Origin: Pareuzebyella sediminis
Lineage (GTDB): Bacteria > Bacteroidota > Bacteroidia > Flavobacteriales > Flavobacteriaceae
NCBI RefSeq assembly: GCF_008367235.1
Contig: NZ_VTZS01000003.1
Location: 558,001 to 622,000, forward strand
Direction: 5' to 3'
Length of the DNA stretch: 64,000 nucleotides
How positions within the stretch are numbered: position 1 is the first letter of the stretch; every line of letters starts with the position of its first letter. Shown one piece after another: positions 16,997 to 27,937 of this stretch. The notes below the pieces were generated by a model. It did no database searches. It was not told where the DNA came from and saw only the letters and a list, made by a program, of their open reading frames with translations. The position numbers were made by a program, and so were the translations under genes.

Positions 16997-17854
16997 ATGA
17001 AGGGAATTATTTTGGCCGGTGGATCAGGAACACGTTTGCACCCTCTCACGTTAGCAGTCAGCAAGCAATTGATGCCCGTATATGACAAACCTATGATTTA
17101 CTATCCTCTGGCGACCTTATTGTCGGCAGGTATCCAAGAAATATTGATAGTTACTACCGCTTACGATCTTCCATTATTTCGTAAACTTCTGGGAAACGGC
17201 AGTCAATTGGGCTGTCACTTCGAGTTTGCGGTTCAAGATGAACCCAATGGTTTGGCTGAAGCCTTTCTAATAGGGGAAGCGTTTATTGGCAACGACAAGG
17301 TGGCGTTAATTTTAGGGGATAATATTTTTTATGGCTCGGGCCTAGCCAAGTTGCTACAGGCAAATAATGATCCTGACGGCGGAATCATCTATGGATACCA
17401 CGTGCAAGATCCCCAGCGTTATGGTGTCGTTGAATTCAACGATAGAGGTGAGGCCATATCTATTGAAGAAAAACCAAAACATCCTAAATCGAATTTTGCC
17501 GTACCCGGAATTTATTTCTATGACAATGAGGTAATAGAAATCGCTAGGCACATACGGCCAAGCCAAAGGGGAGAACTCGAAATAACCGATGTGAACAAGG
17601 CATATCTACAAAAGAACAAGTTAAAGGTAAGCATATTAGACCGTGGTACTGCTTGGCTCGATACAGGGACCTTTAGCTCTTTGATGCAGGCTTCTCAATT
17701 CGTTGAGGTGATTGAAGAACGGCAGGGCCTTAAAATTGGGGCTATAGAAGAGGTCGCATATAGTATGGGGTACATCACCAAGACCCAGTTGCATAAACTG
17801 GCTCGGCCTTTGCTTAAAAGTGGCTATGGAGCATATTTAATGCAACTTAACTAA
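16997..17854 (+). CDS. rfbA: Glucose-1-phosphate thymidylyltransferase
   Basis: The 285-residue protein has the nucleotidyltransferase signature [11 protein letters not shown] at residues 8-18, [24 protein letters not shown] and [20 protein letters not shown], plus the C-terminal LKSGYGAYL. It makes dTDP-glucose from dTTP and glucose 1-phosphate, the first step of the dTDP-sugar pathway. It starts one base after the rfbB stop and ends 12 bases before rfbC. Confidence 0.96.
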   Translation: MKGIILAGGSGTRLHPLTLAVSKQLMPVYDKPMIYYPLATLLSAGIQEILIVTTAYDLPLFRKLLGNGSQLGCHFEFAVQDEPNGLAEAFLIGEAFIGNDKVALILGDNIFYGSGLAKLLQANNDPDGGIIYGYHVQDPQRYGVVEFNDRGEAISIEEKPKHPKSNFAVPGIYFYDNEVIEIARHIRPSQRGELEITDVNKAYLQKNKLKVSILDRGTAWLDTGTFSSLMQASQFVEVIEERQGLKIGAIEEVAYSMGYITKTQLHKLARPLLKSGYGAYLMQLN

Positions 17855-17866
17855 TCTGTGCTTCGT

Positions 17867-18412
17867 ATGAAAATGAAGAAGACCCCTTTGAATGATTGCT
17901 ATACAGTACACCCTACGAAATTTGAGGATGCACGAGGCATTTTCTTTGAAGCCTATCAAAAGGAACGGTTCGACAATGCCTTAGGCGCGAACATCGATTT
18001 TGTGCAAGACAACTGTTCAGTTTCGAAGCAAGGCGTATTAAGAGGATTACATTTTCAATCAGGAGAGTTTGCACAGGCAAAGTTAGTACAAGTACTTAAG
18101 GGAGAGGTGCTTGATGTAATAGTCGACCTAAGAAAGGGTAGTGCTACGTTCGGTGAACACTTTAAAATCAGGCTTTCGGAGGAAAACGGAATCGCAATTT
18201 TTATACCAAGAGGTATGGCGCATGGTTTCGTAACCCTGAGCAATGAGGCCCTTTTTTATTACAAATGTGATAATTATTATAAGGCCACCTCGGAAGCCGG
18301 TATCATTTATTCCGATAAAACGTTGAATATCGATTGGGAATATCCCCATGAAAAGATGGTTCTTTCCAACAAAGATAGGTGTCTGTCTACTTTTGAAGAA
18401 CTTTTCCCATAG
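17867..18412 (+). CDS. rfbC: dTDP-4-dehydrorhamnose 3,5-epimerase
   Basis: This cupin-fold enzyme of 181 residues carries FEDARGIFFEAY, QDNCSVSKQGVLRGLHFQ (catalytic His), AKLVQVLKGEVLDVIVDLRKGSATFG and FIPRGMAHGF. It epimerises dTDP-4-keto-6-deoxyglucose at C3 and C5. I place the start at ATG 17867; the frame also opens at GTG 17858, and ATG 17873 is possible. The final reductase rfbD does not follow, so L-rhamnose synthesis is incomplete in this window. Confidence 0.93.
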   Translation: MKMKKTPLNDCYTVHPTKFEDARGIFFEAYQKERFDNALGANIDFVQDNCSVSKQGVLRGLHFQSGEFAQAKLVQVLKGEVLDVIVDLRKGSATFGEHFKIRLSEENGIAIFIPRGMAHGFVTLSNEALFYYKCDNYYKATSEAGIIYSDKTLNIDWEYPHEKMVLSNKDRCLSTFEELFP

Positions 18413-18641
18413 GCCGAAATTGGATGTTGTACTTAATGAAAGAGTATCATGACCGTTGCCCGAAATATCACTGAAATGTAGTAGCGTATGTACCAGATTT
18501 GATTTTTTCGGTTTTATGAAGCCAAGATAATTTGAAATATAACAAATGAAACTCCTGTTTTTTGGTGCGAATCGACCTTTGATACGCTGCGGAAAAATGT
18601 GTTGCAAAAGGGATATGACTAGTGAAAGTGAAGAATTATCG
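18413..18641. other. Gap between rfbC and the acetyltransferase gene
   Basis: I find no coding frame in the expected direction and no remnant of rfbD. Two thirds of the region reads as antisense shadow only. Confidence 0.4.
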
Positions 18642-18649
18642 TACTTTTG
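18642..18649 (+). promoter_or_regulatory. -7 promoter element of the acetyltransferase gene
   Basis: TACTTTTG matches TAnnTTTG, 40 bases before the ATG at 18689. It would start a transcript separate from the rfb block and makes the TTG at 18647 an impossible start. Confidence 0.5.
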
Positions 18650-18688
18650 CCCCAAAGCCAAAGAGTAATTTTTAATATTAAACCACCT

Positions 18689-19270
18689 ATGGAAAATCAA
18701 GAGTTTTTCGCCCATGAGACGGCTGTTATTGATGCAGGGTGTACCGTGGGCAAGGGTAGTAAGATTTGGCATTTTTCCCACATTATGTCGAATTGTACTA
18801 TAGGTAAAAAATGTAATATCGGGCAAAATGTGGTGGTTTCGCCAAAAGTTATTCTGGGCAACAACGTCAAGGTTCAGAACAACGTTTCAATATACACCGG
18901 TGTTGAGTGTGAGGATGATGTGTTTTTAGGGCCTTCAATGGTATTTACAAACATTATTAACCCGAGAAGTGCTGTAATCAGGCGGGATAGCTATGTGAAG
19001 ACCTTGGTTAAAAAAGGAGCGTCTATAGGGGCTAATGCTACAATTATCTGCGGGAACACCTTGGGAAGGTTTTGTCTTATTGGGGCCGGCAGTGTAGTGA
19101 CCAAAGAAGTAGCAGATTATGCGCTTATTATTGGGAACCCTGGCAGGCAAGTAGGCTGGGTGAGTGAATATGGCCATCGGTTACATTTTGACGCTGAAGG
19201 GTTGGCGAAGTGTCCCGAAAGCGATGAGGTCTATAGGTTGGCACACCAGAAGGTTGTTCGTTTGAAATAA
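18689..19270 (+). CDS. Hexapeptide-repeat N-acetyltransferase, WbpD/WlbB-like
   Basis: From the ATG at 18689 the protein has 193 residues, made of left-handed beta-helix hexapeptide repeats (CTVGKGSKIWHFSH, CTIGKKCNIGQNV, ILGNNVKVQNNVSIY, ASIGANATIICG). It resembles WbpD/WlbB, which acetylate the 3-amino group of UDP-2-acetamido-3-amino-2,3-dideoxyglucuronate. The WlbA/WbpB-like dehydrogenase gene lies next door and a WbpI-like epimerase lies further along, supporting this over the FdtC/WbbJ-type dTDP-sugar acetyltransferases. Its own -7 element is at 18642. Confidence 0.78.
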   Translation: MENQEFFAHETAVIDAGCTVGKGSKIWHFSHIMSNCTIGKKCNIGQNVVVSPKVILGNNVKVQNNVSIYTGVECEDDVFLGPSMVFTNIINPRSAVIRRDSYVKTLVKKGASIGANATIICGNTLGRFCLIGAGSVVTKEVADYALIIGNPGRQVGWVSEYGHRLHFDAEGLAKCPESDEVYRLAHQKVVRLK

Positions 19271-19527
19271 ACAGAAGATAAAAGATAATAGACAAAGCTA
19301 AAGGTGGAAGTTGAATATTCGTTTTGCCCTATTTTTTAGGTAAAGGAAATGTAGAGCTGGAACTTGGCGCATTCATTTATGACCAGACATGATTCGCAGA
19401 GTTTGGCTTTTCAAGGAAAATTCACAATTGGGTCAAAACTCCTAATAAAGAACATCTATGGGCTTTGCCCACCATAAGCGAGAATCTATTTAACCATATA
19501 ACCACAAATTTGATAAAACTACTTTAG

Positions 19528-21755
<2,228 letters not shown>

Positions 21756-21901
21756 AATAGCTTGGATATCTGGGCTTCAGTTTTGCAAACGCTTTTTGAT
21801 CAAGGTTTAATTCGATACATAATATAAAAGCCATCGATAGTTTTCGTAATATTTGGTCTAATTTCTTTTCTTCGGAGTTTTCAAGGAATGTATCCTCCCA
21901 A

Positions 21902-23101
21902 ATGCTGGGAACCGGCCTAGCCCAAGCATTGCCCTTTTTGGCCACGCCGCTATTAACGCGACTTTTTTCCGAAGAAGACTTTGCCCTTTATACCTCCTTT
22001 TTTGCGGTGGCCAGTATTTTTGCGGTAGCCGTCGGAGGAAAGTACCACTTGGCTATTGTATTGCCTAAAGACGAAAGGGATGCGAACAAAATATTTGTAT
22101 TAAGTATCTACTTGACGATAGCATACGCACTTACCATTGCACTCATTCTTCCGTGGTTCCATCGGTTTTTCCCGGAAAATTTAGACTCGGTCCTTTATTA
22201 TGTGCCTCTTTATGTACTGTTTTTTGGTATTTGGAGTTCTTATATCAACGTATCCATACGACATAAAAGTTTCGTCTCCAATGCCGTCTCAAAAGTATTA
22301 CAGGCGGGGGGCTATATAGTGGCTGCGCTGGTATTGGGCTTTTCTAAAGTATTGGCCTTCGGACTGGTCATTGCTAAAATTGTTGGAACGGTCGTTTCCT
22401 GGATTTTTCTTTCCCAAAAAACGGCCGGCCATTTTAGGTTCATGGGGTGGAGTGATTTAAAAGGAGTCGCAACAACATATATTGACTATCCGAAATACGG
22501 CATTTGGCCTGCTTTTTTGAACACCATCTCCTTGCAGGCACTTATTTTAATCCTCACCAAGTTTTACAGCACTGACGATTTGGGCTATTATGGCCTTACC
22601 TTCATGGTGTTGAGCGCCCCATTGGGGTTGATAGGGGTTTCGTTCAAAGACGTTTTCTATCAGAAAATGGCAGATTTAATGAATCAAGGGCGAAATCCAG
22701 AAGCCCTCGTTTTTTTTAAAAAGTCAACCCTGGCCCTATTTCTTATGGGATTGCCCATTGGCATAATTTTGTTTTTATGGGGTGAGCCCTTGTTCGGTTT
22801 TGTGTTTGGTGCAAAATGGGTGCGCTCCGGTGAATTTGCCTCGATACTGGCCGTAAGCTTTGTGGTCAAACTGGTGGTAAGTCCGCTTTCCTCTGTTTTT
22901 AATGCCACCAATACCTTGCGGATTGCTTCAAGGTGGCAGGTGTTGTATTTTATCACCACCTTTGCAACGCTTTTATGCTGTGCTTTGGTCTTTGAATTAA
23001 ATATCATTCAACTCTTAATGGTATATGTGGCCCATGAAATTATACTCTACGGTATTTATTTTTTGCTGCAGTATCGAATGATTGACCAACGCAGTACATA
23101 A
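21902..23101 (+). CDS. Oligosaccharide flippase (Wzx-like)
   Basis: A 399-residue polytopic membrane protein with about 12 hydrophobic helices. The start TGLAQALPFLATPLLTRLF fits the first helix of polysaccharide flippases in the MATE/Wzx superfamily. Such proteins move lipid-linked repeat units across the inner membrane. Codons before the ATG (FRNIWSNFFSSEFSRNVSSQ, from about 21842) read like a natural N-terminal amphipathic segment, yet contain no ATG, GTG or TTG back to the stop at 21797. Either the protein is short at the front or a rare start codon is used. Confidence 0.8.
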   Translation: MLGTGLAQALPFLATPLLTRLFSEEDFALYTSFFAVASIFAVAVGGKYHLAIVLPKDERDANKIFVLSIYLTIAYALTIALILPWFHRFFPENLDSVLYYVPLYVLFFGIWSSYINVSIRHKSFVSNAVSKVLQAGGYIVAALVLGFSKVLAFGLVIAKIVGTVVSWIFLSQKTAGHFRFMGWSDLKGVATTYIDYPKYGIWPAFLNTISLQALILILTKFYSTDDLGYYGLTFMVLSAPLGLIGVSFKDVFYQKMADLMNQGRNPEALVFFKKSTLALFLMGLPIGIILFLWGEPLFGFVFGAKWVRSGEFASILAVSFVVKLVVSPLSSVFNATNTLRIASRWQVLYFITTFATLLCCALVFELNIIQLLMVYVAHEIILYGIYFLLQYRMIDQRST

Positions 23102-23133
23102 CTTTAGGGATAGAGCGTATTAATAGAGCGAAC

Positions 23134-24375
23134 GTGAAAGAATTACAACATCGGGGATATTATTATGGTGCGCTGCTCTATGTGTTTTTAATTCCGTTTT
23201 CACAAAAGCTCGTTACCTTATTGCTCATCCTGTGGTTGGTACTTTCTATCCTTAGTTTTAATAGAACTACAACAGTTAAGAAACGCTATCTATGGCTTTT
23301 ACCGATTCTGTTTTCACTCTATTTCTTAGGTTTGTACACAGCTGATAGTCCGTCTTTTAAGTTTTTAGAGCACAAATTGTCGCTTCTTATTTTTCCCTTG
23401 CTTTTTTATATGCATGCATATGACACGGGCGAACGCAATAGAATGTTAAAGACTTTTGTTTGGGGCATTCTTGGTGCCGCCTTGGCCTGTTTGGCAATGG
23501 CAATTTACCATTCGATCGAGGTTCAAAATGGTATCATATCTTTTCAAGCAAATGTACTGGAAGGGAAGGGTTTTATGGAATCGATTCTTTACGGGGGCAA
23601 TTATTTCTTCGGTCGACATTTCTCGATCTTTCATCAGACCGTATATTTTGCCCTTTATGTGTGCACAGGAGTGGCCGTTTTATTGTTCAGGCCTAATCTA
23701 TTCGAGAGCAGGAAACGCTGGATTTTATTGGCGTCTTTTATAGTGGTTATTTTTTTGGTATCGAACAAGGCCAGTTTTATTGGCTTGGCCACTATTTTAT
23801 TGCTTCGCCTACTGACCCTTAAAGGCCAGCGAGTAAAAAAAATTATTGGATTCGTTAGTGTTTTTTTGGTGTTGGCAACCTTTTTAGCCGTGAACCCCAG
23901 AATTAAAGAAAGCTTGGAGAAGGTAGCCGAGGGCGCATTGGTTTTGAACCCTGAAGCCCGGTTCGGTTTTGCCACGCGACTGCTCACCTGGGATGCTGCC
24001 ATTTCGTTAATTAAAGAGCGGCCGATATGGGGCTATGGGTATGGAGACACACAAACGGCCCTCAATCGGTATTATAAAGAAAAGGGGTATATCCACCCCT
24101 TGAAAGAAAGTTATAATGCACACAACCTATGGTTGCAGTCTTGGCTTGAAAATGGCATCTTAGCGATACTAGTTCTATTGGCTATATTCAGCCTGCTGCT
24201 TGGTGAGCTTCGCAATTTTCAACAAGATACTTGGCTGTTGTTCAGTTTTGTACTGCTCTTATTGATTAATTCGATGTTCGAAGGGCTCTTCAACAGGTTT
24301 TCCGGTATTTCCTTTTTTTCTTTTTGGGTTTGTTATATTTTTTCGGCATTAAAGGAAGGAAAGCTAAGGGAATGA
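23134..24375 (+). CDS. O-antigen ligase/polymerase family membrane protein
   Basis: The 413-residue protein begins at a GTG and has about 11 transmembrane helices. The large periplasmic loop (about 270-330) carries RLLTWDAAISLIKERPIWGYGYGD and ESYNAHNLWLQSWLENG, the pattern of the WaaL/Wzy-C family (Arg then GxGxG and an H-N-x-W/L motif). It should join sugar units, either by polymerising repeats or by ligating glycan to a lipid or protein acceptor. It overlaps the next gene by an ATGA junction. Confidence 0.82.
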   Translation: MKELQHRGYYYGALLYVFLIPFSQKLVTLLLILWLVLSILSFNRTTTVKKRYLWLLPILFSLYFLGLYTADSPSFKFLEHKLSLLIFPLLFYMHAYDTGERNRMLKTFVWGILGAALACLAMAIYHSIEVQNGIISFQANVLEGKGFMESILYGGNYFFGRHFSIFHQTVYFALYVCTGVAVLLFRPNLFESRKRWILLASFIVVIFLVSNKASFIGLATILLLRLLTLKGQRVKKIIGFVSVFLVLATFLAVNPRIKESLEKVAEGALVLNPEARFGFATRLLTWDAAISLIKERPIWGYGYGDTQTALNRYYKEKGYIHPLKESYNAHNLWLQSWLENGILAILVLLAIFSLLLGELRNFQQDTWLLFSFVLLLLINSMFEGLFNRFSGISFFSFWVCYIFSALKEGKLRE

Positions 24376-25625
24376 AACTAAGGATCGCGATACGACATTA
24401 TTTTGTGCTTTACTTCCTTTTGTTAATGGTGCTCTATCATTATAAGGTAAAGCATTATTTCTATTGGGATTATATTGCGGAATTGAAAGACGGGGAGTTT
24501 GGTTTTTCTTTCCTTAGATGTCTGTCGGCCACGGTGCTGTTCTTTTTTAATCTCTACTTACTGAACAGCATACGACGCACCAAACTTATTTTTATTGTGC
24601 TGGCCCTGTTCTTTGCTTTGTTGACCATTCCTTCGCTTATTGCCTTTACATCGGCAGATATGTACTCCTCAGAGCTCTTGTGGTATCATCAGGCATTGTT
24701 TTTCGGACTATATTTTCTTTCGAAGATAAAGATCGATTTTAGCCGTATTCCGGTACTCAACAAGACCCAAGCACTCTATTTGTTGCTCATATTGACAACC
24801 TTGGGAGTCGTACCTTATTTAATCGTGTACGGTCCTCATATCAATTTGAAGAACTTGGTTTTAATCGATGTATACCAGACCAGGAGCACCATGGGCAATT
24901 TGGGCAATGCCTATTTTGGATATACCTATTCCCTGTTTACCAAGATATTCATTCCGCTTATTATCGTATTCTCGCTTGAGCTTAAAAAAAAGGTATGGAC
25001 ACTTGTGGGTGCGCTTTACCTCATCTTGTTCTATCTATTTGGGGCCCATAAAACCGTGTACGTCGGCCTTATCGTAGTTTTGGTATTTTACCGGTTTAGC
25101 TTTGCACAGTCCGTAAAGATGATTGTTAAATATGGTAGTCTGGCCATTATCGCCTGCATTCTTTTAGCCCTGATCGGGTATGATTACCCTTGGATCTTAT
25201 CGTTTCGACGGGTTCATTTTTTACCTACCTTATTGGACATTTGCTATCTCGATTTTTTTGAAGGCAAACCCTTGTATTGGTCGGAATCGATTTTAAAGGG
25301 ATTCGTGGAATACCCCTATGATGTTCGCCCCACCCACCTTATCGGCGAGTTTTATTTCAACAGGCCCGATATGTCGGCCAATAATGGGCTGGTTTCGGAA
25401 GGCTATATGAATTTTGGAGGTTGGGGTGTGCTAATCAACATAGCGATCGTATCGGCTTTCTTTATGGTATTGAACAGTTTGAAGATACCCGCAAAATATT
25501 TTGGGCTTTTTGTGCTGGCCATGTTTTCTTTTTTAAGTTCTTCCGTTTTTACGGTTTTGTTAACCCATGGCGGGGTGGCCTTGATCTTGGTATCCATTTT
25601 TCTACTAAAGAACAGTAAAGAATAG
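24372..25625 (+). CDS. Polytopic membrane protein, possible Wzy-type polymerase
   Basis: A 417-residue protein with about 10 transmembrane helices; I place the start at ATG 24372, which overlaps the previous stop. It has no clear sequence family that I can name. Topology, a central periplasmic stretch (YDVRPTHLIGEFYFNRPDMSANNGLVSEGYMNFGG is spread over residues 315-355) and the position between a ligase-type protein and a glycosyltransferase point to an oligosaccharide repeat-unit polymerase. Glycan polymerases vary greatly in sequence, so the call rests on context and topology. Confidence 0.55.
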   Translation: MKLRIAIRHYFVLYFLLLMVLYHYKVKHYFYWDYIAELKDGEFGFSFLRCLSATVLFFFNLYLLNSIRRTKLIFIVLALFFALLTIPSLIAFTSADMYSSELLWYHQALFFGLYFLSKIKIDFSRIPVLNKTQALYLLLILTTLGVVPYLIVYGPHINLKNLVLIDVYQTRSTMGNLGNAYFGYTYSLFTKIFIPLIIVFSLELKKKVWTLVGALYLILFYLFGAHKTVYVGLIVVLVFYRFSFAQSVKMIVKYGSLAIIACILLALIGYDYPWILSFRRVHFLPTLLDICYLDFFEGKPLYWSESILKGFVEYPYDVRPTHLIGEFYFNRPDMSANNGLVSEGYMNFGGWGVLINIAIVSAFFMVLNSLKIPAKYFGLFVLAMFSFLSSSVFTVLLTHGGVALILVSIFLLKNSKE

Positions 25626-25677
25626 GTGAAGCAGAATGAAGTTGTTTCATATAATTTTATGATTTAATTTAAAAGGA

Positions 25678-26781
25678 ATGAAGAGAGTTTGTCACCTTAG
25701 CTCCGTACATCATCGTTACGATACGCGAATATTATTAAAGGAATGTTTGTCGTTACATAGACAAGGCTACGAGGTACATTTAGTGGTTGCCGATGGAAAG
25801 GGCTTTGAGAATTATCAGGGAATTCAAATTCATGATACCGGAAGGGCGAATGGTCGTATGGCTCGTTTTTTAAAGGCCACCAAGGCTGTATACAAGAAGG
25901 GTCTGGAACTTAATGCCGAGGTATATCATTTTCACGATGCCGAACTCATACCGTTTGGTATTAAATTAAAGAAACAGGGAAAGAAAGTAATTTATGACTC
26001 TCATGAGGACCTCCCTCGGCAGTTGATGAGCAAACACTACATCAATTTTCTTTTGCGCAAACCAATTTCAGTGCTCCTAGAATGGTATGAAGATTATGCC
26101 TCTAAAAAATTTGACTTTGTAATAACCGCAACGCCCCATATCCGGCAACGATTTTCCAAATTGAACAAAAACTCTTTGGACATCAACAACTATCCATTGC
26201 TGAGTGAATTGAATACCGAGGCTTCGGATTGGAGCAAGAAGAAAAACGAGGTCTGCTATATTGGTAGTATCACTCAGATTAGGGGCTTGGAAGAGGTCAT
26301 TGATGCGATGGAATATTTACCTGGGATTATGTTAAACCTGGCCGGAAGTTTTGCTCCTCCATCGTTTAAAGAAAACCTAACCGCAAGAAAGGGCTGGCTG
26401 AATACCCGGTATCTGGGCCAGATTGATCGTGATGAGGTGAAGCGGGTACTTCGCCAGTCACAAGTCGGTCTTGTGACCTTTCTGCCGTTCGGAAACCATA
26501 CCCATTCGCAACCCAACAAACTATTTGAATATATGGCGCAAGGTATTCCCTTGGTGGCTTCTGATTTTGAGCTATGGAAAGCCATTATAGAAAAGGTAAA
26601 CTGCGGCATTTGTGTTGATCCAGGCAATTCCAAAGCCATTGCCCAGGCCATTGAGCTTTTGATGGGCGATAAGGCAAAGGCACAGCAAATGGGCGAAAAT
26701 GGAAGGTCAGCTGTGCTCAACACCTATAATTGGGAATCGGAAGAGAAGAAATTAATTCAAATCTACAGGGAGTTGGCTTAA
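25678..26781 (+). CDS. Glycosyltransferase family 4
   Basis: The 367-residue protein has the two-Rossmann GT-B layout. The N-terminal domain opens KRVCHLSSVHHRYDTRILLKE and includes VYHFHDAEL and VIYDSHEDLPRQ. The C-terminal domain has VCYIGSITQIRGLEEVIDAM and the donor-binding segment HSQPNKLFEYMAQGIPLVASDF, with the EX7E-like FEYMAQGIP region. It adds a sugar from a nucleotide donor to the growing lipid-linked unit on the cytoplasmic face. It ends one base before a convergent gene. Confidence 0.88.
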   Translation: MKRVCHLSSVHHRYDTRILLKECLSLHRQGYEVHLVVADGKGFENYQGIQIHDTGRANGRMARFLKATKAVYKKGLELNAEVYHFHDAELIPFGIKLKKQGKKVIYDSHEDLPRQLMSKHYINFLLRKPISVLLEWYEDYASKKFDFVITATPHIRQRFSKLNKNSLDINNYPLLSELNTEASDWSKKKNEVCYIGSITQIRGLEEVIDAMEYLPGIMLNLAGSFAPPSFKENLTARKGWLNTRYLGQIDRDEVKRVLRQSQVGLVTFLPFGNHTHSQPNKLFEYMAQGIPLVASDFELWKAIIEKVNCGICVDPGNSKAIAQAIELLMGDKAKAQQMGENGRSAVLNTYNWESEEKKLIQIYRELA

Positions 26782-26782
26782 T

Positions 26783-27916
26783 TCATTCCCCTAGCGTAGT
26801 TGTACGAGCGATATAGGCCTTGCCGTTGGGCAATGTAGAAAGCCCTATTTGCTTACCTGTTGTAATTCCAATATTTTCACCTTCAAATTCAACAATTGAA
26901 GGTGCAAAGGTAGTCGGTATTCCATTGGAATCAGTTCCCCAAACATAAAATTGTGAGGTATAGTTCTCTTGCCAATTTTCTCCTGAATCGAGGGTTTTGT
27001 ATACACCGTTAACTGTAGTTATAAAACCTATGTGTTGATTGGCAAATGATATATTACGCACTTCATTGGAATAAGCTGTCTTCCATGATTCACCACCATT
27101 TTGGGTTTTGAGTAGATGAGTCTTGGTTACAAGAAAACCATTGACCTCATCTAAGAAATAAATATTTCTAAATTCCTCTGTTTCATCCTGATAGATTAGC
27201 AACCAACTTTCACCTCCGTCCTGTGTTTTTAGGACCTTTTTTTGACTATTACAATATCCTAAAGAATCGTTGACGAAAAAATGCGAAACTATTGCTGAAT
27301 TGTTTTTTTGAAAATTTGGAAAATCTGATAAATGCTCTATAGTTGTCCAACTAGCACCCCCATCTGTGGTTTTTCGATTGCCAAATATGCCCCTTTTTTC
27401 GTCAAAGAACCACAAGGGTTTTGCGGAAAAATAGGGATAGGAAGAATAGGTATCATAAAATAGGCGAGTTTTATTACTCCATGTATCTCCTCCATCACTA
27501 GATTTGATTATAAAATTATCACCCATGCAGTTTCCTACGGCATAAACAATTGTATCTGAAGCGAAAACGATATTTGTATAATAAGACCCTGCACCACAGC
27601 TTAGACCTTTTTTGTATTCCCACGTTTCACCACCATCTTGACTGCCCCAAATAAGCCCTGTGGATTCAAAATCTGCTTCATAGCCAGCTAGAAGAATCGT
27701 ATTCCCCTTGATGGCAATATCGTAAACACCTACCTCACCAGTAAAAAGTGGCTCATGGCGAGGGTTTGATATTGTATCATAGTATGCAAATTTCGTCCAA
27801 TTGGTTTGACCTTCACTTACATCAACCTCTGGTTCAGTTTCTGATTTGGGGTCGGATGATTTTGAGCAGTTGATTATTAGTAACAGCACCACTGCTATGA
27901 ATGATATCTTTTTCAT
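26783..27916 (-). CDS. Lipoprotein with BNR/YCF48-type beta-propeller repeats
   Basis: The 377-residue product has a lipobox signal (MKKISFIAVVLLLIINC, Cys about 17) followed by at least six sequential repeats with an Asp-box-like core: SQDGGETW, SSDGGDTW, TTDGGASW, TQDGGESW, TQNGGESW and TLDSGENW. This spacing gives a six- or seven-bladed propeller as in YCF48/HCF136 and sialidase-like proteins. Such propellers bind proteins or sugars; no sialidase catalytic set is evident. It lies 21 bases downstream of another lipoprotein gene on the same strand, forming a leftward pair inside the rightward polysaccharide locus. Confidence 0.78.
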   Translation of the reverse strand: MKKISFIAVVLLLIINCSKSSDPKSETEPEVDVSEGQTNWTKFAYYDTISNPRHEPLFTGEVGVYDIAIKGNTILLAGYEADFESTGLIWGSQDGGETWEYKKGLSCGAGSYYTNIVFASDTIVYAVGNCMGDNFIIKSSDGGDTWSNKTRLFYDTYSSYPYFSAKPLWFFDEKRGIFGNRKTTDGGASWTTIEHLSDFPNFQKNNSAIVSHFFVNDSLGYCNSQKKVLKTQDGGESWLLIYQDETEEFRNIYFLDEVNGFLVTKTHLLKTQNGGESWKTAYSNEVRNISFANQHIGFITTVNGVYKTLDSGENWQENYTSQFYVWGTDSNGIPTTFAPSIVEFEGENIGITTGKQIGLSTLPNGKAYIARTTTLGE

Positions 27917-27937
27917 ATAAGTTATTGGGCAATTTTA

